Shown: positions 24,196-36,870, counted from the stretch's first letter. The stretch is 64,000 nucleotides of DNA from Ptiloglossa arizonensis (GCF_051014685.1 NW_027478710.1:372001-436000); one strand, 5' to 3'. A program made the numbers and translations. Notes: generated by a model not told the origin, from the sequence alone.

Positions 24196-26677
24196 TGAGG
24201 AATCATCAAAATTTTCGCTGGTCTGATACTCGAAACCAATAACTGGAATGGCCTAGGGGAAAAGTACACACACCATTGTAATCGAGCGAGTTCCTGCTTT
24301 CAGATGCAACAGGAATTTCTCGAGTTCGTCAAATCGTTCGCGAGATGTGGGAGTTTGAAGTTAAGGAATGGTTGAGAAACCATCAAAATTTTCGCAAGTC
24401 TGATACTCGAAACCAATAACTACTATGGTCTAGGGGAAAAGTACACACACCATTGTAATCGGGCGAGTTTCTACTTTCAGATGCAACAGGAATGTCTCGA
24501 GATCGTCAATCCGTTCGCGAGATATGGGAGTTTGAAGTTAAGGAACGCTTGAGCAACCATCAAAATTTTCGCAAGTCTGATACTCGAAACGAATAACTAC
24601 TATGGCCTAGGGAAAAAGTACATACACCATTGTAATCGGGCGAGTTTCTACTTTCAGATTCAACAGGAATTTCTCGAGTTCGTCAATCCGTTCGCGCGAT
24701 ATGGGAGTTTGAAGTTAAGGAATGGTTGAGAAACCACCAAAATTTTCGCTGATTTGATACTCGAAACCAATAACTGGAATGGCCTAGGGGAAAAGTACAT
24801 ACACCATTGTAATCGGGCGAGTTTCTACTTTCAGATGCAACAGGAATTTCTCGAGTTCGTCAATCCGTTCGCGAGATATGGGAGTTTGAAGTTTAGGAAT
24901 GGTTGAGAAACCATCAAAAACTTCGCAAGTCTGAAACTCGAAACCAATAACTACTATGGTCTAGGGGAAAAGTACACACACCATTGTAATCGGGCGAGTT
25001 TCTACTTTCAGATGCAAAAGGAATTTCTCGAGTTCGTCAATCCGTTTGGGAGATATGGGAGTTAGAAGATAAGGAACGCTTGAGAAACCATCAAAATTTT
25101 CGCAAGTCTGATACTCGAAACCAATAACTACTATGGCCCAGGGCAAAATTACACAAACCGTTGTAATCGGGCGAGTTCCTGCTTTCAGATTCAACAGGAA
25201 TTTCTCAAGTTCGCCAATCCCTTCGCGAGATATGGGAGTATGAAGTTAAGGAAAGCTTGAGCAACCCTCAAAATTTTCGCAAGTCTGATACTCGAAACCA
25301 ATAACTACTATGGCCTAGGGGAAAGGTACACACACCATTGTAATCGGGCGAGTGTCTACTTTCAGATGCAACAGGAATTTCTCGAGTTCGTCAATCCGTT
25401 CGCGAGATATGGGTGTTTGAAGTTTAGGAATGGTTGGGAAACCATCAAAATTTTCGCAAGTCTGATACCCGAAACCAATAACTGGAATGGCCTAGGGAAA
25501 AAGTACCCATACCGTTGAAATCGGGCGAGTTTCTCCTTTCAGATGCAATAGGAATTACTCGAGTTCGTCAATCCGTTCGCGAGATATGGGTGTTTGAAGT
25601 TAAGGAACGCTTGAGCAACCATCAAAATTTTCGCAAGTCTGATACTCGAAACGAATAACTACTATGGCCTAGGGGAAAAGTACACACACCATTGTAATCG
25701 GGCGAGATTCTACTTTCAGATTCAACAGGAATTTCTCGAGTTCGTCAATCCGTTCGCGAGATATGGGAGTTTGAAGTTAAGGAGTGGTTGAGAAACCACC
25801 AAAATTTTCGCTGATTTGATACTCGAAACCAATAACAGGCATGGCCTAGTGGAAAAGTACACACACCATTGCAATCGGGCGAGTTTCTATTTTCAGATGC
25901 AACAGGTATTTCTCGAGTACGTCAATCCGTTCGCGAGATATGGGAGTTTGAAATTAAGGAGTGGTTGAGAAACCATCAAAATTTTCGCAAGTCTGATACT
26001 CGAAACCAATAACTACTATGGCCTAGGGGAAAAGTACACACACCATTGTAATCGGGCGAGTTTCTACTTTCAGATGCAACAGGAATTTCTCAAGTTCGTC
26101 AATCCGTTCGCGAGATATGGGAGTTCGAAGTTAAGGAATGGTTGAGAAACCATCAAAATTTTCGCAAGTCTGATACTCGAAACCAATAACTACTATGGCC
26201 TAGGGGAAAAGTACACACACCATTGTAATCGGGCGAGTTTCTACTTTCAGATGCAACAGGAATTTCTCGAGTTCGTCAATCCGTTCGCGAGATATGGGAG
26301 TTCGAAGTTAAGGAATGGTTGAGAAACCATCAAAAATTTCGCAAGTCTGATACACGAAACCAATAACTGGAAAGGCCTAGGGAAAAAGTACACATACCGT
26401 TGAAATCGGGCTAGTTTCTCCTTTCAGATGCAATAGGAATTACTCGAGTTCGTCAATCCGTTCGCGAGATATGGGAGTTTGAAATTAAGGAATGGTTGAG
26501 AAACCATCAAAATTTTCGCTGGTCTGATACTCGAAACCAATAACTGGAATGGCCTGGGGGAAAAGTACACACACCATTGTAATCGGGCGAGTTTCTACTT
26601 TCAGATGCAAAAGGAATTTCTCGAGTTCGTCAATCCGTTTGGGAGATATGGGAGTTAGAAGATAAGGAACGCTTGAG
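24196..26677 (+). repeat. Satellite with no strong local HOR
   Basis: These are single monomers of mixed type. The first part (about 23,700-24,900) recurs at 27,420-28,620 at an offset of exactly 3,717 bp (21 monomers), including the shared ATCGAGCGAGTTCCTGC variant at 24,281 and 27,998. The ACAGGCATGG tail variant typical of domain I appears once, near 25,837. From here rightward the GAGCAACC monomer type becomes common. No gene or mobile element is visible. Confidence 0.85.
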
Positions 26678-27431
26678 CAACCATCAAAATTTTCGCAAGT
26701 CTGATACTCGAAACCAATAACTGCAATGGCCTAGTCGAAAAGTACACACACCATTGAAATCGGGCGAGATTCTACTTTCAGATGCAACTGGAATTTCTCG
26801 AGTTCGTCAATCCCTTCGCGAGATATGGGAGTATGAATTTAAGGAACGCTTGAGCAACCATCAAAATTTTCGCAAGTCTGATACTCGAAACCAATAACTA
26901 CTATGGCCTAGGGGAAAAGTACACACACCATTGTAATCGGGCGAGTTTCTACTTTCAGATGCAACAGGAATTTCTCGAGTTCGTCAATCCGTTCGCGACA
27001 TATGGGTGTTTGTAGTTCAGGAATGTTTGAGAAACCATCAAAATTTTCGCAAGTCTGATACTCGAAACCAATAACTGCAATGGCCTAGTCGAAAAGTACA
27101 CACACCATTGAAATCGGGCGAGATTCTACTTTCAGATGCAACTGGAATTTCTCGAGTTCGTCAATCCCTTCGCGAGATATGGGAGTATGAATTTAAGGAA
27201 CGCTTGAGCAACCATCAAAATTTTCGCAAGTCTGATACTCGAAACCAATAACTACTATGGCCTAGGGGAAAAGTACACACACCATTGTAATCGGGCGAGT
27301 TTCTACTTTCAGATGCAACAGGAATTTCTCGAGTTCGTCAATCCGTTCGCGACATATGGGTGTTTGTAGTTCAGGAATGTTTGAGAAACCATCAAAATTT
27401 TCGCAAGTCTGATACTCGAAACCAATAACTA
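26678..27431 (+). repeat. 2-monomer HOR (354 bp), two copies
   Basis: The dimer marked by CTGCAATGGCCTAGTCG (at about 26,720 and 27,074) is repeated at an offset of exactly 354 bp. Its second monomer carries GCGACATATGGGTGTTTG and AGGAATGTTTGAG in both copies. The match ends where CTGCAATGG is replaced by CTACTATGG at about 27,431. Confidence 0.88.
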
Positions 27432-27811
27432 CTATGGTCTAGGGGAAAAGTACACACACCATTGTAATCGGGCGAGCTTCTACTTTCAGATGCAACAGGA
27501 ATTTCCCGAGTTCGTCAATCCGTTCGCGAGATATGGGAGTTTGAAGTTAAGGAACGCTTGAACAACCATCCAAATTTTCGCAAGTCTGATACTCGAAACC
27601 AATAACTACTATGGCCTAGGGGAAAAGTACACACACCATTGTAATCGGGCGAGTTTCTACTTTCAGATGCAACAGGAATTTCTCGAGTTCGTCAATCCGT
27701 CCGCGACATATGGGTGTTTGTGGTTCAGGAATGGTTGAGAAACCATCAAAATTTTCGCAAGTCTGATACTCGAAACCAATAACTGGAATGGCCTACGGAA
27801 AAAGTACCCAT

Positions 27812-29980
27812 ACCGTTGAAATCGGGCGAGTTTCTCCTTTCAGATGCAATAGGAATTACACGAGTTCGTCAATCCGTTCGCGAGATATGGGAGTTTGAAA
27901 TTAAGGAATGGTTGAGGAATCATCAAAATTTTCGCTGGTCTGATACTCGAAACCAATAACTGGAATGGCCTAGGGGAAAAGTACACACACCATTGTAATC
28001 GAGCGAGTTCCTGCTTTCAGATGCAACAGGAATTTCTCGAGTTCGTCAAATCGTTCGCGAGATATGGGAGTTTGAAGTTAAGGAATGGTTGAGAAACCAT
28101 CAAAATTTTCGCAAGTCTGATACTCGAAACCAATAACTACTATGGTCTAGGGGAAAAGTACACACACCACTGTAATCGGGCGAGTTTCTACTTTCAGATG
28201 CAACAGGAATGTCTAGAGATCGTCAATCCGTTCGCGAGATATGGGAGTTTGAAGTTAAGGAACGCTTGAGCAACCATCAAAATTTTCGCAAGTCTGATAC
28301 TCGAAACGAATAACTACTATGGCCTAGGGGAAAAGTACATACACCATTGTAATCGGGCGAGTTTCTACTTTCAGATTCAACAGGAATTTCTCGAGTTCGT
28401 CTATCCGTTCGCGCGATATGGGAGTTTGAAGTTAAGGAATGGTTGATAAACCACCAAAATTTTCGCTGATTTGATACTCGAAACCAATAACTGGAATGGC
28501 CTAGGGGAAAAGTACACACACCATTGTAATCGGGCGAGTTTCTACTTTCAGATGCAACAGGAATTTCTCGAGTTCGTCAATCCGTTCGCGAGATATGGGA
28601 GTTTGAAGTTTAGGAATGGTTGAGAAACCATCAAAAATTTCGCAAGTCTGATACACGAAACCAATAACTGGAAAGGCCTAGGGAAAAAGTACACATACCG
28701 TTGAAATCGGGCGAGTTTCTCCTTTCAGATGCAATAGGAATTACTCGAGTTCGTCAATCCGTTCGCGAGATATGGGAGTTTGAAATTAAGGAATAGTTGA
28801 GGAATCATCAAAATTTTCGCTGGTCTGATACTCGAAACCAATAACTGGAATGGCCTAGGGAAAAAGTACACACACCATTGTAATCGAGCGAGTTCCTGCT
28901 TTCAGATGCAACAGGAATTTCTCGAGTTCGTCAAATCGTTCGCGAGATATGGGAGTTTGAAGTTAAGGAATGGTTGAGAAACCATCAAAATTTTCGCAAG
29001 TCTGATACTCGAAACCAATAACTACTATGGTCTAGGGGAAAAGTACACACACCATTGTAATCGGGCGAGTTTCTACTTTCAGATGCAACAGGAATGTCTC
29101 GAGATCGTCAATCCGTTCGCGAGATATGGGAGTTTGAAGTTAAGGAACGCTTGAGCAACCATCAAAATTTTCGCAAGTCTGATACTCGAAACGAATAACT
29201 ACTATGGCCTAGGGGAAAAGTACATACACCATTGTAATCGGGCGAGTTTCTACTTTCAGATTCAACAGGAATTTCTCGAGTTCGTCTATCCGTTCGCGCG
29301 ATATGGGAGTTTGAAGTTAAGGAATGGTTGATAAACCACCAAAATTTTCGCTGATTTGATACTCGAAACCAATAACTGGAATGGCCTAGGGGAAAAGTAC
29401 ACACACCATTGTAATCGGGCGAGTTTCTACTTTCAGATGCAACAGGAATTTCTCGAGTTCGTCAATCCGTTCGCGAGATATGGGAGTTTGAAGTTTAGGA
29501 ATGGTTGAGAAACCATCAAAAATTTCGCAAGTCTGATACACGAAACCAATAACTGGAAAGGCCTAGGGAAAAAGTACACATACCGTTGAAATCGGGCGAG
29601 TTTCTCCTTTCAGATGCAATAGGAATTACTCGAGTTCGTCAATCCGTTCGCGAGATATGGGAGTTTGAAATTAAGGAATGGTTGAGGAATCATCAAAATT
29701 TTCGCTGGTCTGATACTCGAAACCAATAACTGGAATGGCCTAGGGAAAAAGTACACACACCATTGTAATCGAGCGAGTTCCTGCTTTCAGATGCAACAGG
29801 AATTTCTCGAGTTCGTCAAATCGTTCGCGAGATATGGGAGTTTGAAGTTAAGGAATGGTTGAGAAACCATCAAAATTTTCGCAAGTCTGATACTCGAAAC
29901 CAATAACTACTATGGTCTAGGGGAAAAGTACACACACCATTGTAATCGGGCGAGTTTCTACTTTCAGATGCAACAGGAAT
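27812..29980 (+). repeat. 5-monomer HOR (885 bp), two full copies and a partial third
   Basis: The units run 27,812-28,696, 28,697-29,581 and 29,582-29,980. The period is exactly 5 x 177. Each unit contains the ATCGAGCGAGTTCCTGC monomer (27,998, 28,883 and 29,768). The two full units also share a TAGTCAATG-free monomer pair with GATAAACCACC and TCTATCCGTTCGCGCG changes. Unit differences include CACCACTG near 28,165 and GGAATAGTTG near 28,792. The third unit breaks off at 29,981, where GAATTTC replaces GAATGTC. Confidence 0.87.
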
Positions 29981-31310
29981 TTCTCGAGTTCGTCAATCCG
30001 TTCGCGAGATATGGGAGTTTGAAGTTAAGGAATGGTTGAGCGACCATCAAAATTTTCGCAAGTCTGATACCCGAAACCAATAACTGGAATGGCCCAGGGA
30101 AGAAGTACACATACCGTTGAAATCGGGCGAGTTTCTGCTTTCAGATGCAATAGGAATTACTCGAGTTCCACAATCCGTTCGCGAGATATGGGAGTTTGAA
30201 GTTAAGGAATGGTTGAGAAACCATCAAAATTTTCGCTGTTCTGATAATCGAAACCAATACCTGGAATGGCCTAGGGGAAAAGTACACACACCATTGTAAT
30301 CGGGCTGAGTTTCTACTTTCAGATGCAGCAGGAACTTCTCCAGTTCGTCAATCCGTTCGCGAGATATGGGAGTTCGAAGTTAAGGAATGGTTGAGAAACC
30401 ACCAAAATTTTCGCTGATTTGATACTCGAAACCAATAACAGGCATGGCCTAGGGAAAAGTACACACACCATTGCAATCGGGCGAGTTTCTATTTTCAGAT
30501 GCAACAGGAATTTCTCGAGTACGTCAATCCGTTCGCGAGATATGGGAGTTTGAAATTAAGGAATGGTTGAGAAACCATCAAAATTTTCGCTGTTCTGATA
30601 ATCGAAACCAATATCTGGAATGGCCTAGGGGAAAAGAACACATACCGTTGTAATCGGTCGAGTTTCTACTTTCAGATGCAACAGGAATTTCTCGAGTTCG
30701 TCAATCCGTTCGCGACATATGGGAGTTTCAAGTTTAGGAATGGTTGAGAAACCATCAAAATTTTCGCAAGTCTGATACTCGAAACCAATAACTGGAATGG
30801 CCTACGGAAAAAGTACCCATACCGTTGAAATCGGGCGAGTTTCTCCTTACAGATGCAATAGGAATTACTCGAGTTCGTCAATCCGTTCGCGAGATATGGG
30901 AGTTTGAAATTAAGGAATGGTTGAGGAATAATCAAAATTTTCGCTGGTCTGATACTCGAAACCAATAACTGGAATGGCCTAGGGGAAAAGTACACACACC
31001 ATTGTAATCGAGCGAGTTCCTGCTTTCAGATGCAACAGGAATTTCTCGAGTTCGTCAAATCGTTCGTGAGATATGGGAGTTTGAAGTTAAGGAATGGTTG
31101 AGAAACCATCAAAATTTTCGCAAGTCTGATACTCGAAACCAATAACTACTATGGTCTAGGGGAAAAGTACACACACCATTGTAATCGGGCGAGCTTCTAC
31201 TTTCAGATGCAACAGGAATTTCTCGAGTTCGTCAATCCGTTCGCGAGATATGGGAGTTTGAAGTGAAGGAACGCTTGAGCAACCATCAAAATTTTCGCAA
31301 GTCTGATATT
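29981..31310 (+). repeat. Patch of domain-I-type monomers within domain II
   Basis: Between about 30,117 and 30,653 the diagnostic domain-I variants CTGTTCTGATAATCG (twice, near 30,236 and 30,590) and ACAGGCATGG with TTGCAATCGGGCG (near 30,437) reappear. They last matched as a group at 21,000-22,800. A 1-bp insertion (GGGCTGAG for GGGCGAG) lies near 30,306. The remainder, to 31,310, resembles the 23.7-24.9-kb and 27.4-28.6-kb segments. The patch suggests exchange between distant parts of the array. Confidence 0.8.
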
Positions 31311-32304
31311 CGAAACCAATAACTGCAATGGCCTAGGGGAAAAGTACACACACCATTGAAATCGGGCGAGATTCTACTTTCAGATGCAACTGGAATTTCT
31401 CGAGTTCGTCAATCCCTTCGCGAGATATGGGAGTTTGAAGTTAAGGAACGCTTGAGCAACCATCAAAATGTTCGCAAGTCTGATACTCGAAACCAATAAC
31501 TACTATGGCCTAGGGGAAAAGTACACACACCATTGTTATCGGGTGGGTTTCTACTTTCAGATGCAACAGGAATTTCTCGAGTTCGTCAATCCGTTCGCTA
31601 GATATGGGAGTTTGAAGTTAAGGAACGCTTGAGCAACCATCAAAATCTTCGCAAGTCTGATACTCGAAACCAATAACTACTAAGGTCTAGGGGAAAAGTG
31701 CACACACCATTGTAATCGGGCGAGTTTCTACTTTCAGATGCAACAGGAATTTCTCGAGTTCGTGAATCCGTTCGCAAGGTATGGGAGTTTGAAGTTAAGG
31801 AACGCTTGAGCAACCATCAAAATTTTCGCAAGTCTGATACTCGAAACCAATAACTGCAATGGCCTAGGGGAAAAGTACACACACCATTGAAATCGGGCGA
31901 GATTCTACTTTCAGATGCAACTGGAATTTCTCGAGTTCGTCAATCCCTTCGCGAGATATGGGAGTTTGAAGTTAAGGAACGCTTGAGCAACCATCAAAAT
32001 GTTCGCAAGTCTGATACTCGAAACCAATAACTACTATGGCCTAGGGGAAAAGTACACACACCATTGTTATCGGGTGGGTTTCTACTTTCAGATGCAACAG
32101 GAATTTCTCGAGTTCGTCAATCCGTTCGCTAGATATGGGAGTTTGAAGTTAAGGAACGCTTGAGCAACCATCAAAATCTTCGCAAGTCTGATACTCGAAA
32201 CCAATAACTACTAAGGTCTAGGGGAAAAGTGCACACACCATTGTAATCGGGCGAGTTTCTACTTTCAGATGCAACAGGAATTTCTCGAGTTCGTGAATCC
32301 GTTC
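31311..32304 (+). repeat. 3-monomer HOR (531 bp), two copies
   Basis: 31,311-31,841 repeats as 31,842-32,304 and slightly beyond, at an offset of exactly 531 bp. The three monomers are marked in order by CTGCAATGG with GAAATCGGGCGAGATTC, by TTATCGGGTGGG with TTCGCTAGATATGG, and by CTAAGGTCTAGG with AAGTGCACAC. The match ends where TTCGCAAGGTATGG (31,769) is replaced by TTCGCGAGATATGG (32,300). Related trimers occur at 34,835-35,270 and 38,220-38,460. Confidence 0.87.
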
Positions 32305-33399
32305 GCGAGATATGGGAGTTTGAAGTTAAGGAACGCTTGAGCAACCATCAAAATTTTCGCAAGTCTGATACCCGAAACCAATAACTACTATGGCCTAGGG
32401 GAAAAGTACACACACCATTGTAATCGGGCGAGTTTCTACTTTCAGCTTCGACAGGAATTTCTCGAGTTCGTCAATCCGTTCGCGAGATATGGGAGTTTGA
32501 AGTTAAGGAATGGTTGAGCAACCATCAAAATTTTCGCAAGTCTGATACTCGAAACGAATAACTACTATGGCCTAGGGGAAAAGTACACACACCATTGTAA
32601 TCGGGCGAATTTCTACTTTCAGATTCAACAGGAATTTCTCGAGTTCGTCAATCCGTTCGCGAGATATGGGAGTTTGAAGTTAAGGAATGGTTGAGAAACC
32701 ACCAAAATTTTCGCTGATTTGATACTCGAAACCAATAACTGGAATGGCCTAGGGGAAAAGTACACACACCATTGTAATCGGGCGAGTTTCTACTTTCAGA
32801 TGCAACAGGAATTTCTCGAGTTCGTCAATCCGTTCGCGAGATACGGGAGTTTGAAGTTAAGGAACGCTTGAGCAACCATCAAAATTTTCGCAAGTCTGAT
32901 ACTCGAAATCAATAACTACTGTGGCCTATGGGAAAAGTACACACACGATTGTAATCGGGCGAGTTTCTCCTTTCAGATGCAACAGGAATTTCTCGAGTTC
33001 GTCAATCCGTTCGCAAGATATGGGAGTTTGAAGTTAAGGAACGCTTGAGCAACCATCAAAATTTTCGCAAGTCTGATACTCGAAACCAATAACTACTATT
33101 TCCTATGGCAAAATTACACAAACCGTTGTAATCGGGCGAGTTCCTGCTTTCAGATGCAAAAGGAATTTCTCGAGTTCGTCAATTCGTTCGCGAGATATGG
33201 GAGTTTGAAGTTAAGGAATGGTTGCGAAACCATCAAAATTTTCGCAAGTCTGATACCCGAAACCAATAACTGGAATGGCCTAGGGAAAAAGTACACATAC
33301 CGTTGTAATCGGGCGAGTTTCTACTTTCAGATGCAACAGGAATTTCTCGAGATCGTCAATCCGTTCGCGAGATATGGGAGTTTGAAGTTAAGGAACGCT
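32305..33399 (+). repeat. First unit of an 885-bp period repeat and its linker
   Basis: 32,515-33,059 reappears at 33,400-33,944 (offset 885 bp, 5 monomers). It is marked by CTGTGGCCTATGGG with CACACACGATTG at 32,920 and 33,805. The intervening 33,060-33,399 includes a CTATTTCCTATGGC tail variant near 33,098 not seen elsewhere. This stretch also holds the full CENP-B-core match at 32,832-32,848. No coding evidence is present. Confidence 0.83.
32832..32848 (+). other. Exact match to the CENP-B box core
   Basis: The 17-mer GTTCGCGAGATACGGGA fits the published CENP-B box core pattern nTTCGnnnnAnnCGGGn at all nine fixed positions. The ordinary monomer has TATGGG here and misses one position (T for C at monomer base 99). 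This is the only copy with CGGG that I noticed. Whether any protein binds it is unknown. Plants have no confirmed CENP-B with this specificity, so this may be a chance substitution in a near-match. Confidence 0.6.
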
Positions 33400-34969
33400 T
33401 GAGCAACCATCAAAATTTTCGCAAGTATGATACTCGAAACGAATAACTACTATGGCCTAGGGGAAAAGTACACACACCATTGTAATCGGGCGAGTTTCTA
33501 CTTTCAGATTCAACAGGAATTTCTCGAGTTCGTCAATCCGTTCGCGAGATATGGGAGTTTGAAGTTAAGGAATGGTTGAGAAACCACCAAAATTTTCGCT
33601 GATTTGATACTCGAAACCAACAACTGGAATGACCTAGGGGAAAAGTACACACACCATTGTAATCGGGCGAGTTTCTACTTTCAGATGCAACAGGAATTTC
33701 TCGAGTTCGTCAATCCGTTCGCGAGATATGGGAGTTTGAAGTTAAGGAACGCTTGAGCAACCATCAAAATTTTCGCAAGTCTGATACTCGAAATCAATAA
33801 CTACTGTGGCCTATGGGAAAAGTACACACACGATTGTAATCGGGCGAGTTTCTCCTTTCAGATGCAACAGGAATTTCTCGAGTTCGTCAATCCGTTCGCA
33901 AGATATGGGAGTTTGAAGTTAAGGAACGCTTGAGCAACCATCAAAGTTTTCGCAATTCTGATACTCGAAACCAATAACTACTATGGCCTAGGGGAAAAGT
34001 ACACACACCATTGTTATCGGGTGGGTTTCTACTTTCAGATGCAACAGGAATTTCTCGAGTTCGTCAATCCGTTCGCGACATATGGGAGTTTGAAGTTAAG
34101 GAACGCTTGAGCAACCATAAAAATTTTTGCAAGTCTGATACCCGAAACCAGTAACTACTATGGCCTAGGGGAAAAGTACACACACCATTGTAATCGGGCG
34201 AGTTTCTCCTTTCAGATGCAACAGGAATTTCTCGAGTTCGTCAATCCGTTCGCGAGATATGGGAGTTTGAAGTTAAGGAACGCTTGAGCCACCATCAAAA
34301 TTTTCGCAAGTCCGATACTCGAAACCAATAACTACTATGGCCTAGGGGAAAAGTACACACACCATTGTATTCGGGTGGATTTCTACTTTCAGATGCAACA
34401 GGAATTTCTCGAGTTCGTCAATCCGTTCGCTAGATATGGGAGTTTGAAGTTAAGGAACGCTTGAGCAACCATCAAAATCTTCGCAAGTCTGATACCCGAA
34501 ACCAGTAACTACTATGGCCTAGGGGAAAAGTACACACACCATTGTAATCGGGCGAGTTTCTACTTTCAGATTCAACAGGAATTTCTCGAGTTCGTCAATC
34601 CGTTCGCGAGATATGGGAGTCTGAAGTTAAGGAATGGTTGAGAAACCATCAAAATTTTCGCTGATTTGATACTCCAAACCAATAACTGGAATGGCCTAGG
34701 GGAAAAGTACACACACCACTGTAATCCGGCGAGTTTCTACTTTCCGATGCAACAGGAATTTCTCGAGTTCGTCAATCCGTTCGCGAGATATGGGAGTTTG
34801 AAGTAAAGGAACGCTTGAGCAACCATCAAAATCTTCGCAAGTCTGATACTCGAAACCAATAACTACTAAGGTCTAGGGGAAAAGTGCACACACCATTGTA
34901 ATCGGGCGAGTTTCTACTTTCAGATGCAACAGGAATTTCTCGATTTCGTGAATCCGTTCGCAAGGTATG
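33400..34969 (+). repeat. Second unit of the 885-bp repeat, then mixed monomers
   Basis: 33,400-33,944 matches 32,515-33,059, with CAACAACTGGAATGACC near 33,618 as one difference. From 33,945 to 34,969 the monomers are mostly of the GAGCAACC type, alternating with TTATCGGGTGGG and TAATCCGGCGAG variants. The TCGCTAGATATGG variant recurs near 34,428. No gene or mobile element is present. Confidence 0.82.
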
Positions 34970-36620
34970 GGAGTTTGAAGTTAAGGAACGCTTGAGCAAC
35001 CATCAAAATTTTCGCAAGTCTGATACTCGAAACCAATAACTGCAATGGCCTAGGGGAAAAGTACACACACCATTGAAATCGGGCGAGATTCTACTTTCAG
35101 ATGCAACTGGAATTTCTCGAGTTCGTCAATCCCTTCGCGAGATATGGGAGTTTGAAGTTAAGGAACGCTTGAGCAACCATCAAAATGTTCGCAAGTCTGA
35201 TACTCGAAACCAATAACTACTATGGCCTAGGGGAAAAGTACACACACCATTGTTATCGGGTGGGTTTCTACTTTCAGATGCAACAGGAATTTCTCGAGTT
35301 CGTCAATCCGTTCGCGAGATATGGGAGTTTGAAGTTAAGGAACGCTTGAGCAACCATCAAAATTTTCGCAAGTCTGATACCCGAAACCAATAACTACTAT
35401 GGCCTAGGGGAAAAGTACACACACCATTGTAATCGGGCGAGTTTCTACTTTCAGCTTCGACAGGAATTTCTCGAGTTCGTCAATCCGTTCGCGAGATATG
35501 GGAGTTTGAAGTTAAGGAATGGTTGAGAAACCATCAAAATTTTCGCTGATTTGATACTCGAAACCAATAATTGGAATGGCCTAGGGGAAAAGTACACACA
35601 CCGTTGTAATCCGGCGAGTTTCTACTTTCAGATGCAACAGGAATTTCTCGAGTTCGTCAATCCGTTCGCGAGATATGGGAGTTTGAAGTTAAGGAACGCT
35701 TGAGAAACCATCAAAATTTTCGCAAGTCTGATACTCGAAACCAATAACTACTATGGCCTAGGGGAATAGTACACACACCATTGTTATCGTGTGTTTTTCT
35801 ACTTTCAGATGCAACAGGAATTTCTCGAGTTCGTCAATCCGTTCGCGAGATATGGGAGTTTGACGTTAAGGAACGCTTGAGCAACCATCAAAATTTTCGC
35901 AAGTCTGATACCCGAAACCAATAACTACTATGGCCTAGGGGAAAAGTACACACAGCATTGTAATCGGACGAGTTTGTACTTTCAACTTCGACAGGAATTT
36001 CTCGAGTTCGTCAATCCGTTCGCGAGATATGGGAGTTTGAAGTTAAGGAACGCTTGAGCAACCATCAAAATTTTCGCAAGTCTGATACCCGAAACCAATA
36101 ACTACTATGGCCTAGGGGAAAAGTACACACACCATTGTAATCGGACGAGTTTGTACTTTCAGCTTCGACAGGAATTTCGCGAGTTCGTCAATCCATTCGC
36201 GAGATATGGGAGTTTGAAGTTAAGGAATGGTTGCGAAACCATCAAAATTTCCGCTGATTTGATACTTCAAACCAATAACTACTATGGCCTAGGGGAAAAG
36301 TACACACACCATTGTAATCGGGCGAGTTTCTACTTTCAGATTCAACAGGAATTTCTCGAGTTCGTCAATCCGTTCGCGAGATATGGGAGTTTGAAGTTAA
36401 GGAATGGTTGAGAAACCATCAAAATTTTCGCAAGTCTGATACTCGAAACCAATAACTGCTATGGCCTGGGGGAAAGTACACACACCATTGAAATCGGGCG
36501 AGATTCTACTTTCAGATGCAACTGGAATTTCTCGAGTTCGTCAATCCGTTCGCGAGATATGGGAGTTTGAAGTTAAGGAACGCTTGAGCAAACATCAAAA
36601 TTTTCGCAAGTCTGATACTC
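34970..36620 (+). repeat. First copy of a 1.65-kb segment repeated 3.19 kb away
   Basis: This stretch aligns with about 38,157-39,808 at an offset of 3,187 bp, becoming 3,188 after a 1-bp insertion near 39,088 in the second copy (CGCAAAATCTG). Diagnostic monomers are AATAATTGGAATGG (35,568 and 38,755), GGGGAATAGTACAC (about 35,762 and 38,949) and CTTTCAGCTTCGACAGG. An 86-codon open frame at 36,151-36,411 is monomer periodicity, not a gene; its twin lies at 39,339-39,599. Confidence 0.85.
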
Positions 36621-36624
36621 GAAA

Positions 36625-36870
36625 CCAACAACTGGAATGGCCTAGGGGAAAAGTACACTTACCGTTGAAATCGGGCGAGTTTCTGCTTTCAGATGCAATA
36701 GGAATTTCTCGAATTCGTCAATCCCGTCGCGAGATATGGGAGTTGGAAGTTAAGGAATGGTTGAGAAACCATCAAAATTTATTCTCTGATCTGATACTCG
36801 AAACCAATAACTGGAATGGCCTAGGGGAAAAGTACACAAACCATTGTAATCGGGCGAGTTTCTACTTTCA
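36625..36870 (+). repeat. Isolated domain-I variant monomer inside domain II
   Basis: CAACAACTGG, AAGTACACTTACCG, CTCGAATTCGTC (a GAATTC site at about 36,712), GTCGCGAG, GAGTTGGAAG and the 2-bp-longer AAAATTTATTCTCTG tract occur together here. The same set is seen at about 1,936-2,115 and 13,617-13,796 and nowhere else that I noticed. Flanking monomers are of the domain II type. The combination of six linked rare variants makes independent origin unlikely, so a long-range transfer or a relic of an older shared array is inferred. Confidence 0.82.

Noticed and set aside
28277..28519. Minus-strand open frames of about 80 codons, with a twin at 29,162-29,404
   Set aside because: They are the reverse-strand reading of ordinary monomers within the 885-bp HOR. 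There is no start context, no intron signal and no recognisable domain.
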